From: Bacteroidales bacterium UBA6431
Lineage (GTDB): Bacteria; Bacteroidota; Bacteroidia; Bacteroidales; UBA932
Direction of reading: 5' to 3'
NCBI GenBank assembly: GCA_002439095.1
Contig: DJOT01000049.1
Span: 1 to 34,841 of the forward strand
Length of the DNA: 34,841 nt
The position numbers were made by a program, and so were the translations under genes. Under the pieces are notes generated by a model. The model was not told the DNA's origin and did no database searches. It saw only the letters and a program-made list of their open reading frames with translations. Of this stretch, positions 15,161 to 24,588 are shown one piece after another. Within the stretch, counting starts at the first letter, position 1. Every line of letters begins with the position of its first letter.

Positions 15161-16158
15161 TGTTGTATTTTGCCAATCCCGGATATCTGTGGCTTCTGCT
15201 GCTTGTGCCGGTGTTTCCGATATTGTATGCTCTGGCGAGGTTTTTCCGGCGCCGGAGACTCCGCTCTTTCGGAGATGAGTCTCTTGTGCTTGAGATGATG
15301 CCTTCATGGTCCGGAGCTAAAGGATGGTGGCGCACAGTGCTGTTCAGCCTTGGTTTTGCCTGTTTTTCCATAGGAATGGCCCGCCCGCTTCTGGGGGCGA
15401 AACTCGTGGAGAGAGAGACCAGGGGGGCTGAGATCGTGATATGCCTGGACGTGTCCAACTCCATGCTTGCGCAGGACTATTCGCCCGACAGGCTTTCGCG
15501 TGCCAAACTCGCGATCTCGAAGCTCGTGGACCGTTTGCAGGGTGACAGGATAGGTCTGGTGATTTTTGCCGGAACTTCATTCGTGCAACTGCCTGTCACT
15601 ACGGATTACGTGTCAGCCAAGATGTTCCTCGGGTCTATTGACACGCATTCAGTGCCTGTCCAGGGAACTGCGATAGGAGATGCCATCCGCACTGCCGCAA
15701 AGAGTTTCAGTGCGCAGAGCGAGAAGAGCCGTGCCATCATCGTCATAACGGACGGAGAGAACCATGAGGATGATGCTGTAGGAGCTGCGAGGGAGGCTGC
15801 CGAGACCGGGATAAGGGTCTACACTATCGGTGTGGGGACCGTTGACGGGCAACCGCTTAAGATTGACGGGGAACTCCTCAAGGACAAAAACGGGCAGATA
15901 GTGGTGTCGCGCCTTGACGAGCCGGCATTGAAGAAGATCGCGGCGGCTGGCGGCGGAGCCTATGTGCATGCGGGCAATGAGGAGTTCGGTCTCAATCCGA
16001 TAATAGAGGACATCAACAAACTTGAGGATGAGAGGTTCAACTCAGTTGTATTTGAGGAATATGATGAGCAATATATGTATTTCTTCGCTGCGGCGCTCGT
16101 TCTGTTTGTGCTTGAGATGCTCGTGGGTGAGAGAAAGCCTAAAAGGAGATGGTTCTGA
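15160..16158 (+). CDS. batB: BatB, VWA-domain membrane protein
   Basis: The 332-residue paralogue of BatA has two N-terminal membrane segments (about 8-27 and 58-74), a VWA MIDAS motif DVSNS (97-101) in AEIVICLDVSNSMLAQDYSPDRL, and a C-terminal helix (YFFAAALVLFVLEMLVG). BatA and BatB are thought to act together at the inner membrane. The stop overlaps the batC ATG (TGATG). Confidence 0.95.
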   Translation: MLYFANPGYLWLLLLVPVFPILYALARFFRRRRLRSFGDESLVLEMMPSWSGAKGWWRTVLFSLGFACFSIGMARPLLGAKLVERETRGAEIVICLDVSNSMLAQDYSPDRLSRAKLAISKLVDRLQGDRIGLVIFAGTSFVQLPVTTDYVSAKMFLGSIDTHSVPVQGTAIGDAIRTAAKSFSAQSEKSRAIIVITDGENHEDDAVGAAREAAETGIRVYTIGVGTVDGQPLKIDGELLKDKNGQIVVSRLDEPALKKIAAAGGGAYVHAGNEEFGLNPIIEDINKLEDERFNSVVFEEYDEQYMYFFAAALVLFVLEMLVGERKPKRRWF

Positions 16159-16862
16159 TGATTAGACATAAGATATTTGCGATACTTTTCTTTTTGTCCC
16201 TTGCTTTTGCTGCTTATGGGCAGGCTGACCGGCACGATGTCCGGGCCGGTAACCGGAAGTTCCGCAAAGGGGAGTTCAAGCAGGCTGAGGTCGACTATCG
16301 GAAGGCAGTCATGAAGGATTCGACCTCGCTGAAGGCGCAGTATAATCTGGCGTCGTCTCTCTACAAGCAGGATGATTATGAGGCTGCCGGGAAGGTGCTG
16401 TCGGCAATTCCGGAGGAAGGTGCTCCGGCAAGTGTCCATTTCAATTCCGGGGATGTCGCCTTGAAGAAAAAGGACTATGCGGCTGCTGTGCAGTCATTCA
16501 GGAATGCCCTCTTGCTCGATCCGGATGATCTGGATGCCAAGGAAAACTATATTTACGCGAAAAAGATGCTTCAGAATCAGCAGAATGGCGGCGGGGGACA
16601 GAACGATGACAAGCAGGATCAGAGGCAGCCTCCTCAAGACGACAAGAACAAGCAGGACAACCAGAATAATCAAGATAATCAGAATCAGAACGACAACAGG
16701 CCTCAAGACAACGGCGGACAGCAGCCTCAGGGTGGAATATCTCCTCAGCAGGCGCAACAGATGCTGAAGGCGGTCCAGGCAAAAGAAGATGAGACCCGCA
16801 GCAAGGTCGAGAAGGAAAAGGCCGCTTTGCTGCAGTCAAAACAAAAGGAGAAGAATTGGTGA
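16158..16862 (+). CDS. batC: BatC, TPR protein
   Basis: The 234-residue protein has a signal peptide (MIRHKIFAILFFLSLAFAAYGQ), TPR repeats from about 30 to 135 (e.g. QFNPSTSLKAQYNLASSLYK-type helices, then DYAAAVQSFRNALLLDP), and a hydrophilic tail very rich in Gln, Asn and Asp before a charged helix. I chose the ATG at 16158, which overlaps the batB stop and has AAAAGGAG seven bases upstream, over the ATG at 16149. BatC is a predicted periplasmic scaffold of the Bat complex. Confidence 0.88.
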   Translation: MIRHKIFAILFFLSLAFAAYGQADRHDVRAGNRKFRKGEFKQAEVDYRKAVMKDSTSLKAQYNLASSLYKQDDYEAAGKVLSAIPEEGAPASVHFNSGDVALKKKDYAAAVQSFRNALLLDPDDLDAKENYIYAKKMLQNQQNGGGGQNDDKQDQRQPPQDDKNKQDNQNNQDNQNQNDNRPQDNGGQQPQGGISPQQAQQMLKAVQAKEDETRSKVEKEKAALLQSKQKEKNW

Positions 16863-19483
16863 TGATGAGAAGATTGATATCAGTTGCGGGCGTATTGCTG
16901 TCGGCGTTTATTGCAGTCGCTCAGACTACTGTCAAGGTGCAGGCCCCGAACCTTGTGGGGGTCAATGAGCAGTTCAATGTGATCTTTGTGATTTCCGGCG
17001 AGGATGCCCCGTCGGATTTCGAATGGAGCGCGGGGGATGATTTCCAGCTGGTATGGGGGCCGCAGAAAGGTCGCTCTTCGTCAGTGTCCATAGTAAACGG
17101 ACACAAGAGCAAGACATCCCAAACCACTTACACATATATCCTCATGCCGAAAAAGACCGGACATTTCCGGCTTCAGGCGGCCACGGTGAAAGTCAAAGGC
17201 AAGAACTATACTTCTGACATGCCGGAGGTTGAGGTGGTCTCTGACGGGGCGAAGCCGCAAGGCAGCGGTTCCGCGTCTTCCGGTGGACAGGATAGTGGGG
17301 CTGCGCAGTCATCCGGCAGTGTCAGCCCGGACGACATGTTCCTGCGCCTTACGCTCAGCAAGCGCAGGCTCATGGTGGGAGAGCCTGTGACAGCCACTTT
17401 GAAACTCTATCAGCGAGTGAATATTACGGGCTTTGAGAATGCCAAGTTCCCTGATTTCAACGGTTTTTGGAGCCAGGAGGTGCAGGCTCCGTCCAATATT
17501 GAGTTCAAACGCGAGAGTCTTGACGACAAGATCTACAATTCGGCGGTGCTCCGCAGCTGGACTCTCATTCCGCAGAAAGCCGGGGAAATAAAGATCTCCC
17601 CTGCGGAGCTTGTATGTCTTGTCAACGTGAGGGCGCAGAGGCAGCCCACCGGGAGTATTTTCGACGATTTCTTCATGGATGACTATCAGACTATCCGCAA
17701 GAGGGTGACGACCGACCCGCTGACCGTCACGGTCAGCGCGCTCCCGGCGGGAGCGCCCGCCTCCTTCGGCGGCGGGGTCGGTCAGTTCCGTATCTCCGCG
17801 GCCCTTTCGCGCGATTCTCTCCAGACTCATGACGCAGCGTCTCTGGTCATCACCGTGACGGGCAAGGGCAATGTCGCTCTGCTTGAAGCTCCGAAAGTGA
17901 ATTTCCCTCCGGATTTTGAGGTTTATGACGTGAAGACTTCCGATGTGCAGGGAGGCAAGCAGTTCGAGTATCCTTTCATTCCGCGCAGTTATGGCGATTT
18001 CACGATAGCGCCGGTGGAGTATAGCTACTATGACATGTCTTCCGGCAAATATGTGACGCTCAAGACTCAGGCTCTGCCTGTCAAGGTGGCGAAAGGCAAT
18101 GCGCAGTCTGCTTCGGGTGAATCTTCCGGACAGATCGTGCGTGCGCCTTCGGGCAAGGATGTCCGAAATATCGGCAGTGACATACGATATATTTCCACCC
18201 GACGCCCGTCATTCCGTCGGGCCGGGACTTTCTTTGTGGGCACTCTGGCGTTTTTTGCCATCCTTGCAGTCCTTGTTCTGGCCTGTGCCGGTCTGTATTT
18301 CATGATGCGCCGCCATGCGGCTTTGAAGGCGGATGTCGCGGGCAGCAAGAACCGCGCAGCGAACAAGATGGCACGCAAGCGCTTGGCCCAATGTGAAGAA
18401 TTCCTCAAAAAGAATCTCTATACGGCTTTTTACGAGGAGCTGCACAAGGCGCTTTTCGGCTATGTCTCAGACAAACTCAATATGGACATCTCCGACATGA
18501 GCAAGGAGAACATCTCCGCAAAGCTGGTTGAGAACGGAGTGTCCGAAGCGCTTGCCGCTGATTATATGTCTCTGCTCGATGCATGTGAATATGCCCGTTA
18601 TGCTCCTGCAGACCAAGTCCAGGAGGTGCAGTCGCAGTATGACAAGGCGGTGAGGGTGATATCAGAAATAGATGGTTGTATGAACAGAAACAAGCGTAAA
18701 GGACTCGGTGCCGGAGCTGCGGCTGTCGCCCTGCTTCTCGCGATCATGCCGGCCGGAACGGCTCGGGCGGCTTCTGACAATGCTGTGGCTGACTCTTTGT
18801 GGACAGCCGGTGCCGCTGCGTATGGAGAGGAAGACTGGGCTGGAGCAGAAAAGGCCTGGGAGGGGATTGCGGATATGGGGCTCGAATCGGCTGACCTGTA
18901 TTTCAATATCGGCAACGCCTGCTTCCGGCAGGACGACTTGGCGCATTCCATTCTCAATTATGAGCGCGCTCTGCGTCTGGACCCGTCCCATTCTGACGCC
19001 CGTTTCAACCTTGAGTTTACCCGCTCCATGCTTCAAGACAAGATTGAGAGTGTCCCCGAGTTTTTCTTGAGCGTGTGGATGAGAAATCTCAGCCGGCTCA
19101 TGCCTTCTGATGTGTGGGCTGGGATAGGGATCGGACTTTTCGCCTTGGCTCTTGCCCTCGCTTTGCTCTTCCTGCTTGGGCACAGCAGGGCGGCCCGCAT
19201 GTCAGGCTTTGTCTGCGGTGTCGTGTCTCTGCTTCTTTGCATATTTTCAATATCGATGGCGGCCCGTCAGCGCGCGGACTACTTCCGTGAGGACAGTGCC
19301 ATAGTCGTGCGCGCCGTGAGTCCGGTCAAGAGTTCCCCGTCGTCAGATTCGTCAAAGGATCTCTTCATCTTGCATGAGGGCACCAAGGTCAAACTTATCG
19401 ATTCCGTCGGAGACTGGCGCAATATCGAACTCCCTGACGGCCGTCAGGGCTGGATAGCCGCTTCAGACGTTGAGTTGATCTGA
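16862..19483 (+). CDS. batD: BatD-BatE fusion protein
   Basis: The 873-residue product joins two normally separate Bat proteins. Residues 1-606 are BatD ('oxygen tolerance'): a signal peptide, periplasmic beta domains (VQAPNLVGVNEQFNVIFV onward), a membrane helix near 455-480 and a cytoplasmic tail. From Met607 (18680) the sequence reads like a complete BatE: a signal-like helix (GLGAGAAAVALLLAIMPAG), a TPR region (FNIGNACFRQDDLAHSILNY), two membrane helices and a C-terminal SH3-like domain (KLIDSVGDWRNIELPDGRQGWI). No stop separates the halves. The start at 16862 overlaps the batC stop (TGATG), with AAAAGGAG upstream. The 3' end overlaps the macroglobulin gene antisense by 40 bases. Confidence 0.9.
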   Translation: MMRRLISVAGVLLSAFIAVAQTTVKVQAPNLVGVNEQFNVIFVISGEDAPSDFEWSAGDDFQLVWGPQKGRSSSVSIVNGHKSKTSQTTYTYILMPKKTGHFRLQAATVKVKGKNYTSDMPEVEVVSDGAKPQGSGSASSGGQDSGAAQSSGSVSPDDMFLRLTLSKRRLMVGEPVTATLKLYQRVNITGFENAKFPDFNGFWSQEVQAPSNIEFKRESLDDKIYNSAVLRSWTLIPQKAGEIKISPAELVCLVNVRAQRQPTGSIFDDFFMDDYQTIRKRVTTDPLTVTVSALPAGAPASFGGGVGQFRISAALSRDSLQTHDAASLVITVTGKGNVALLEAPKVNFPPDFEVYDVKTSDVQGGKQFEYPFIPRSYGDFTIAPVEYSYYDMSSGKYVTLKTQALPVKVAKGNAQSASGESSGQIVRAPSGKDVRNIGSDIRYISTRRPSFRRAGTFFVGTLAFFAILAVLVLACAGLYFMMRRHAALKADVAGSKNRAANKMARKRLAQCEEFLKKNLYTAFYEELHKALFGYVSDKLNMDISDMSKENISAKLVENGVSEALAADYMSLLDACEYARYAPADQVQEVQSQYDKAVRVISEIDGCMNRNKRKGLGAGAAAVALLLAIMPAGTARAASDNAVADSLWTAGAAAYGEEDWAGAEKAWEGIADMGLESADLYFNIGNACFRQDDLAHSILNYERALRLDPSHSDARFNLEFTRSMLQDKIESVPEFFLSVWMRNLSRLMPSDVWAGIGIGLFALALALALLFLLGHSRAARMSGFVCGVVSLLLCIFSISMAARQRADYFREDSAIVVRAVSPVKSSPSSDSSKDLFILHEGTKVKLIDSVGDWRNIELPDGRQGWIAASDVELI

Positions 19484-22400
19484 AGCGGTTCCGAAGCCTT
19501 GCTGTTGGCCCTGTAGTGCGGAGCATAGAGGGATTCGATCTCCACTGACGGAGTCTGGAATATGCCTTCCTGCGTCACGAAGAAGTCTTCAGTGACGCTT
19601 GTCTTCTCTTCCGGATAACTGTCGAACCAGTATTCCGTCCTGTCGGCGAGCACGCTGCGGTAGCCTTGCGGGATGAAGTTGACCCATCCCTCGATGCTCA
19701 GAGGCCGTGCCGCCCAGCCGTAGTGTCCGGATTTCTGCTCCACCGGCCGGAATGCAGCGCATCTCGGGGCTGTCAACTTGACAAAACTGCGGTTCTCTTC
19801 ATTCCATATATTATATATGGCGCTTATCTTGTCTCCGACGTGAAGTGCATCTCCTTCCTTGAGCGGTTTGCCGTCGCGCCTGTATTCTCTGCTGACAGTG
19901 AATCCGTTGCCTGTGCCCTTGACTTTGGCGAAAGGCCGGCTGATGCTGAGATTCAGGGCTATGACTTTGGTCTGGAGTGTTTCTCCGCTTCCTTTGAGCA
20001 CGGACGCGAGCGCTTCAATGTATGCAGGGTCGTTATCCCATTGCTGTGTCTCTTTCTGCACCATGATCCATAGTCTGATGCCCTCGGCGATGCTGCCCTG
20101 TCCGCATTCTGTGAGAAGGTCGCAGAGCAGTGAGTGGGCGTACAGTTCGCTCTCGAGCAGGCCCCGCCAAGGCATCACGGCGTTAGGGTAGTACATGCCG
20201 CCGCTCTGGTGCGGTTCGGCGTATTCTGTCAGGGACAGGATGTCTTTTTCCAGAGACTTGCGCAGTCTGATGGAAGTGAAGGCCTTGACTCCGAAGAAAT
20301 CTGCAAGACTGTCTCCACCATTCCTGTCAAGCAGGGATTTCAAAGTCTTGATTCTGCGTGCTTTGGCGAGGATGAATCCGTTCAGTCCGCGTTCCCTTGA
20401 AGGGACAAGATAGTCTTTTGCAGCTTTTTGGAACTCTTTCAAGTCCATCGCTCCGTCCGTATCCGGTTTCACCTCGGGGAAGAGCGACCTTACATACAGG
20501 TATTGTTCCAGACTCAGACCGCCGCACCACAGCGGCCGGAAATTGTCTGTGAGGTACGACCTGTCGAGAAACCTGACCGCTCCCGACAGGGTCTGCCTCA
20601 ACTCTTCCGGACATCCGTCTTCCATCCCGGAGAGCCTTTCGAGCAGGGTGGCGGTGACTACTGGTGAAGAACTCATCCCCTTGAACCAGCCGAAGCCACC
20701 GTCAGGATTGCGCGCCGCGAGGATCTTGCCGGCAATTTCTTCTCTCGCGCTGTCCTCTAGACGGATCGTGTCCGGGAGCTTTGTCAGCAGATGGTCGGCA
20801 TACAGGGCTTCGCTCAGGCTCAGGACATCATCAGATGATGGTGCGGCAAGAGCCGGGATGGCATCCCGCAGCATCTGGAGAATGCTGATTTCCGACAAGG
20901 AAGCGGCTGAACCGTCAGAGTTGACAAATTCCTTACGGAGAGAACGGATGAGAGAGTCTCTGTCAGCCCCGGCCTTCAGGAGGGCCGAGTGTGTCTCGGT
21001 GATGGTCTGCACGGCCGGGTAGACCGGAGTGCTGACGAACACCGCGTCCGAACCTGATCCGGCAGAGTCGGGGGTGAAACTTGCCAGAATCCCCAGATTC
21101 TCCAGACCTCGGATGTTGACAGGACACTCGAAGCTGGCGCTTCCTCCTGCTAGAATCTCCAGAGAACCGCTTCGTGAAGCGATCTCCTTCCCGTTCCGGT
21201 AATCCTTGCTGTCAAATAGTTTGATTGAGATCTTTCCCTTGAAACATGAATCACTGCTGTTGGATACGCTCACTCTGGCCACATAGCGGTCCCCGTCGTA
21301 CAGGAAAAGCGGCTCCACCAGGGAGACCTTTACCGGGATGGTCACCGTCATCTCGGCTCGCAGCGCGTTGTTGTGCATCTGTCTGTCGTGGGCGAACAGC
21401 TGCACATAATATGTCGAGAGCTTGTCGGAGTTGCGGAAGCTGAACTCGATCTTCCCGTCATTATCCGAACGCAGGAACGGCTTCCATGCCACGGTGTTTG
21501 CGAAATCTTCGCGTACTGTGACGGCTTCTCCGTCTGTTGAGGCTGCCTCTTCCGCCAAGTCATCGGCTGCGTTGGCGCTCATGGCCTTGGACATTATGGG
21601 AGCGGCTGCCATCTCGTAGTTCATTGCCCCGCCTCTTCTTCCGTATCCGCGCACCATATACCCGAAGCTGTCGCCATAGTTGCCCGGGGTGATTCTGAAA
21701 ACGATGTCCTGCGTATGCCGGACGGTCGCTCTTACAGGATTCCACCTGTTTGCGCGCAGCGTCTCTGTGGCGGCATCGAAGATGGTGGCCGCGCACTCCA
21801 CTCCCGGCAGGGTGGTGATTTCAAATGTGTACTTTGTGCCCGGGGCTGTGGTGTCAAGGAAACGGCTGAAACTCAGAGGGAAACTGTGCTCCTGTTTTTC
21901 CTGCCTGATGTCCCGGCTATAACTGTAGCTGGTCTTGTCCTTGAACCACAGCACCTTGATGCTGAGTTCCGAAGGGTACTCTTTCTTTCGTGCAAAATGG
22001 ATTGTCTTTAGTGAACCTTCCTCTCCTTTGATGCCTTCAAACTTCACTGCCTGTCTGTCGAGAAGTGTGCGGCCGTTGCCATACAGCTCCGCTATAGCCC
22101 AGACCGGGCCGCAGGTTGAACCGATCTGCAGGTCAAGAGAATCCGTAGACGGCTCCTTGAAGAAGCTGGTGAGCTCATCATGGAGGGCATTGTCGGAGTC
22201 CGGGGCATAAAGGATTATGGTGTGGTCGAGACCCTCGACTTTTTTGCCGTTGTCCGATACTGCACTGCAGCGTGTGTCGAGGAGGTAGAGACCGGGTTCG
22301 TCCAGTTTCACATCGACTGCCTGCCCGGCCAGTACGGGCCCGGATGATACGGTCTTGCCGTCACGGGTCAGGGTATAGCCGCAATCCATTGACGGATGGG

Positions 22401-24588
22401 TGATTTCTCCATCCTTGCCGTCACATTTGATGCTGAAACTGAGCTTGTCCGTACTTATGATGCTGCCGTCCATTTCCTGGCCCTTGATGGTGAAGTTTCC
22501 CTTGGATATCCCGTTTATGCTTGCAGTGGCATTGAGGGAAGATCTTACGGTGAGGCTGCGGGTGAATTCAAGGGTCTCGCCCGTGGCATCGCTGACCTTG
22601 ACGGTAATGGCATAGTTTGACCAGCTCTCGGCGTCAGCTCTGAATTTTATCTCGAATCTCCCGTCCCGGTCAGGGGCGAGCGTGCCTTTTTCGACAATGG
22701 AGCCGTAGCGGCTTATGGTGTAGCTGGCCTTGACTTCCCCGAGTTTGTGGCCCGAATAGGCTTTGATGCAGCCTTTGATGCTGACCCCGTCTCCAGGGAG
22801 GTATATCCTGCTGTCCTTGTCCCAGCTGAGGGTGAAACTCGGTGTCACGAATTCGTCCACCAGTATGGATGTGCTGCACAGGTGCTTGGTGCCTTGGAGT
22901 ATGGATATGGAATATAGTCCGCCCCGGGCCCTCTTTTCAAGGATGAATTCCCCGGCGGCGCTGCCGTATTCTCCGGTCACAAGGCTCTGTCGGCTGATTT
23001 CCTTGCCTTCGGCATCTTCGAGTACTGCTGTCAGCTGCATCCCGGCATCGGCGGCTTTGTATTCATGTGTCCCGTTGTACAGGATGGTCTTGAACTGCAC
23101 CGTCTCATCCGGCCTGAAAGCTGAGCGGTCAGTGAGGATCATGCAGTGCGTTTCCTCTTCATGGATTTCGTCTTCGTCATCGAAGTCGCTGTCGAAGATG
23201 CTCTCAGCCGTTATCCGGTGTTTGTCGCTTTTGTGCAGGCGGCCATCGCTGTCCCGATAACTTGCCTGCACGCTGTAGCCTATCCTTTTGTTGCCGATCT
23301 TGTCCGAGAGTTCTTTTGGAATGGCGGTGAATCCGTCCTGGCTGATTTCGGCAAGACCTATGGAACTGTCATTCCACAGGAGGGTGAGAGTGTAGTGCTC
23401 CAGCGGCTTGCCGCTCATGTAGTCCGCCACATAGATTCCGAGTCCGTCCGAGTTGCTGCGGCTTGCGATGGACAGGGTGTATTTGGTGAACTCACCGCTG
23501 TAACTTGTTTTACCTGAGTAGCAGCTGATCTCATAATCCCCGTCATCCATCTTCGGGAGCGCTACCCGGACAGTGTCGAAGATATGGAAACTCTGTACTG
23601 GATTATCGACACGTGTCTTGAACACTGTCTTCTTGCCGTTGCTGATCTTCAGTGTCGCGCTGCTCAGGTTGCTGAGCGTGATTATGGCTTCTCCATCCTC
23701 TATTGACGAACTTATTTCTTTGGCTGTCAAGTTCTTTATGATGATGTCCGGCCAGAGGCAGCAACTGGCGAGCAGTTTGTCCGTACCCTTCAGGGATGTG
23801 GCTTTTCTGCTTGTTTCCCGGCAGTCGTCATACAGCCGGCGGAAATCTTCAGATTTGCCCGTGCCCTCGTCTTCCATCTTTCTGAACCGCCTGTAGAGCA
23901 GCCAGCTTTCTGCCATGACTCCCACGGCATCGCCGTCGTGCTCTGAGGCCAAGCCTCCCATCTGATCTTCTTCTTCTCTTGATTCCAGTTCCGTATAGCG
24001 CACAAGAGCACCGAGCGGATATGTCCCGCCGTATGTCTGATGCATGAGCGCCGAGACTGCCGAGTTGTCCACATTCCGTGCGAAAAGGCGCCATAGCGCA
24101 TAGTCATAGTCGCTGGACAGAAGCTGCGGAAGCACACTCCCATACGGGTATTGGGAGATGCGGTAATCATTGGTCCAAAACTCCGGGTTTGAGGAAGATT
24201 TGAGTTTGGACTCGTTTGCTCTGATGTACGAAATGAGACTGTCGGTCTGGTCGTGTCGGCCGTCATATATTATGGCTACCGGTTCTCCGAACCTGTCAAG
24301 ATCACGGTCCATCTGCTCTTTGAGCTCTTCACGCAATTTCCAGTTGCTCTGCGCGCGTACTTGCACGTATTTTTTGCAGGCATCGTAGTAGTCCCAGACG
24401 AGGTGCTCCGCCTCCGCCCGGGTTTTGATCTTTTCGAGGATTTCCGCCTGTTGCCGGGGTCTGTCGGCATTGGCGGCGATCCGGTATTCCGCCCATAATG
24501 AAGTCAGCCTGTGATCGTCCATGTCTCTGGCTTCGGAGGTCATGATTGTTGTCATAGCAAGTAAGAGGGTGTAGATTATGTGTTTCAT
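19444..24588 (-). CDS. Alpha-2-macroglobulin family protein lacking the thioester
   Basis: The 1714-residue envelope protein starts with a signal peptide (MKHIIYTLLLAMTTIMTSEA). It has MG-type beta domains in the middle (e.g. DRSAFRPDETVQFKTILYN near 490), the alpha-2-macroglobulin core around 1030-1080 (NTVAWKPFLRSDNDGKIEFSF...LSTYYVQLFAHD), an alpha-helical toroid-like region, and the C-terminal MG10-like end (GWVNFIPQGYRSVLADRTEYWF). No CxEQ thioester is visible at the expected place, so covalent trapping of proteases is unlikely. The ATG at 24588 overlaps the folC stop (ATGA) and has AAAAAGGAACGG upstream; a longer start at 24618 is rejected. The end overlaps batDE. Confidence 0.87.
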   Translation of the reverse strand: MKHIIYTLLLAMTTIMTSEARDMDDHRLTSLWAEYRIAANADRPRQQAEILEKIKTRAEAEHLVWDYYDACKKYVQVRAQSNWKLREELKEQMDRDLDRFGEPVAIIYDGRHDQTDSLISYIRANESKLKSSSNPEFWTNDYRISQYPYGSVLPQLLSSDYDYALWRLFARNVDNSAVSALMHQTYGGTYPLGALVRYTELESREEEDQMGGLASEHDGDAVGVMAESWLLYRRFRKMEDEGTGKSEDFRRLYDDCRETSRKATSLKGTDKLLASCCLWPDIIIKNLTAKEISSSIEDGEAIITLSNLSSATLKISNGKKTVFKTRVDNPVQSFHIFDTVRVALPKMDDGDYEISCYSGKTSYSGEFTKYTLSIASRSNSDGLGIYVADYMSGKPLEHYTLTLLWNDSSIGLAEISQDGFTAIPKELSDKIGNKRIGYSVQASYRDSDGRLHKSDKHRITAESIFDSDFDDEDEIHEEETHCMILTDRSAFRPDETVQFKTILYNGTHEYKAADAGMQLTAVLEDAEGKEISRQSLVTGEYGSAAGEFILEKRARGGLYSISILQGTKHLCSTSILVDEFVTPSFTLSWDKDSRIYLPGDGVSIKGCIKAYSGHKLGEVKASYTISRYGSIVEKGTLAPDRDGRFEIKFRADAESWSNYAITVKVSDATGETLEFTRSLTVRSSLNATASINGISKGNFTIKGQEMDGSIISTDKLSFSIKCDGKDGEITHPSMDCGYTLTRDGKTVSSGPVLAGQAVDVKLDEPGLYLLDTRCSAVSDNGKKVEGLDHTIILYAPDSDNALHDELTSFFKEPSTDSLDLQIGSTCGPVWAIAELYGNGRTLLDRQAVKFEGIKGEEGSLKTIHFARKKEYPSELSIKVLWFKDKTSYSYSRDIRQEKQEHSFPLSFSRFLDTTAPGTKYTFEITTLPGVECAATIFDAATETLRANRWNPVRATVRHTQDIVFRITPGNYGDSFGYMVRGYGRRGGAMNYEMAAAPIMSKAMSANAADDLAEEAASTDGEAVTVREDFANTVAWKPFLRSDNDGKIEFSFRNSDKLSTYYVQLFAHDRQMHNNALRAEMTVTIPVKVSLVEPLFLYDGDRYVARVSVSNSSDSCFKGKISIKLFDSKDYRNGKEIASRSGSLEILAGGSASFECPVNIRGLENLGILASFTPDSAGSGSDAVFVSTPVYPAVQTITETHSALLKAGADRDSLIRSLRKEFVNSDGSAASLSEISILQMLRDAIPALAAPSSDDVLSLSEALYADHLLTKLPDTIRLEDSAREEIAGKILAARNPDGGFGWFKGMSSSPVVTATLLERLSGMEDGCPEELRQTLSGAVRFLDRSYLTDNFRPLWCGGLSLEQYLYVRSLFPEVKPDTDGAMDLKEFQKAAKDYLVPSRERGLNGFILAKARRIKTLKSLLDRNGGDSLADFFGVKAFTSIRLRKSLEKDILSLTEYAEPHQSGGMYYPNAVMPWRGLLESELYAHSLLCDLLTECGQGSIAEGIRLWIMVQKETQQWDNDPAYIEALASVLKGSGETLQTKVIALNLSISRPFAKVKGTGNGFTVSREYRRDGKPLKEGDALHVGDKISAIYNIWNEENRSFVKLTAPRCAAFRPVEQKSGHYGWAARPLSIEGWVNFIPQGYRSVLADRTEYWFDSYPEEKTSVTEDFFVTQEGIFQTPSVEIESLYAPHYRANSKASEPLQINSTSEAAIQP
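19458..19488. other. 10-bp perfect inverted repeat in the batDE/macroglobulin convergent overlap
   Basis: CCGCTTCAGA (19458-19467) and TCTGAAGCGG (19479-19488) are exact inverted copies around an 11-base loop. The hairpin spans the batDE stop codon and the last codons of the macroglobulin gene. Neither side has a T run, so it is not a standard intrinsic terminator. Confidence 0.75.

Noticed and set aside
20500..20545. CGGLSLEQ in the macroglobulin as a thioester motif
   Set aside because: The thioester motif is CxEQ; here five residues separate Cys and Glu-Gln, and the position is too far into the helical domain.
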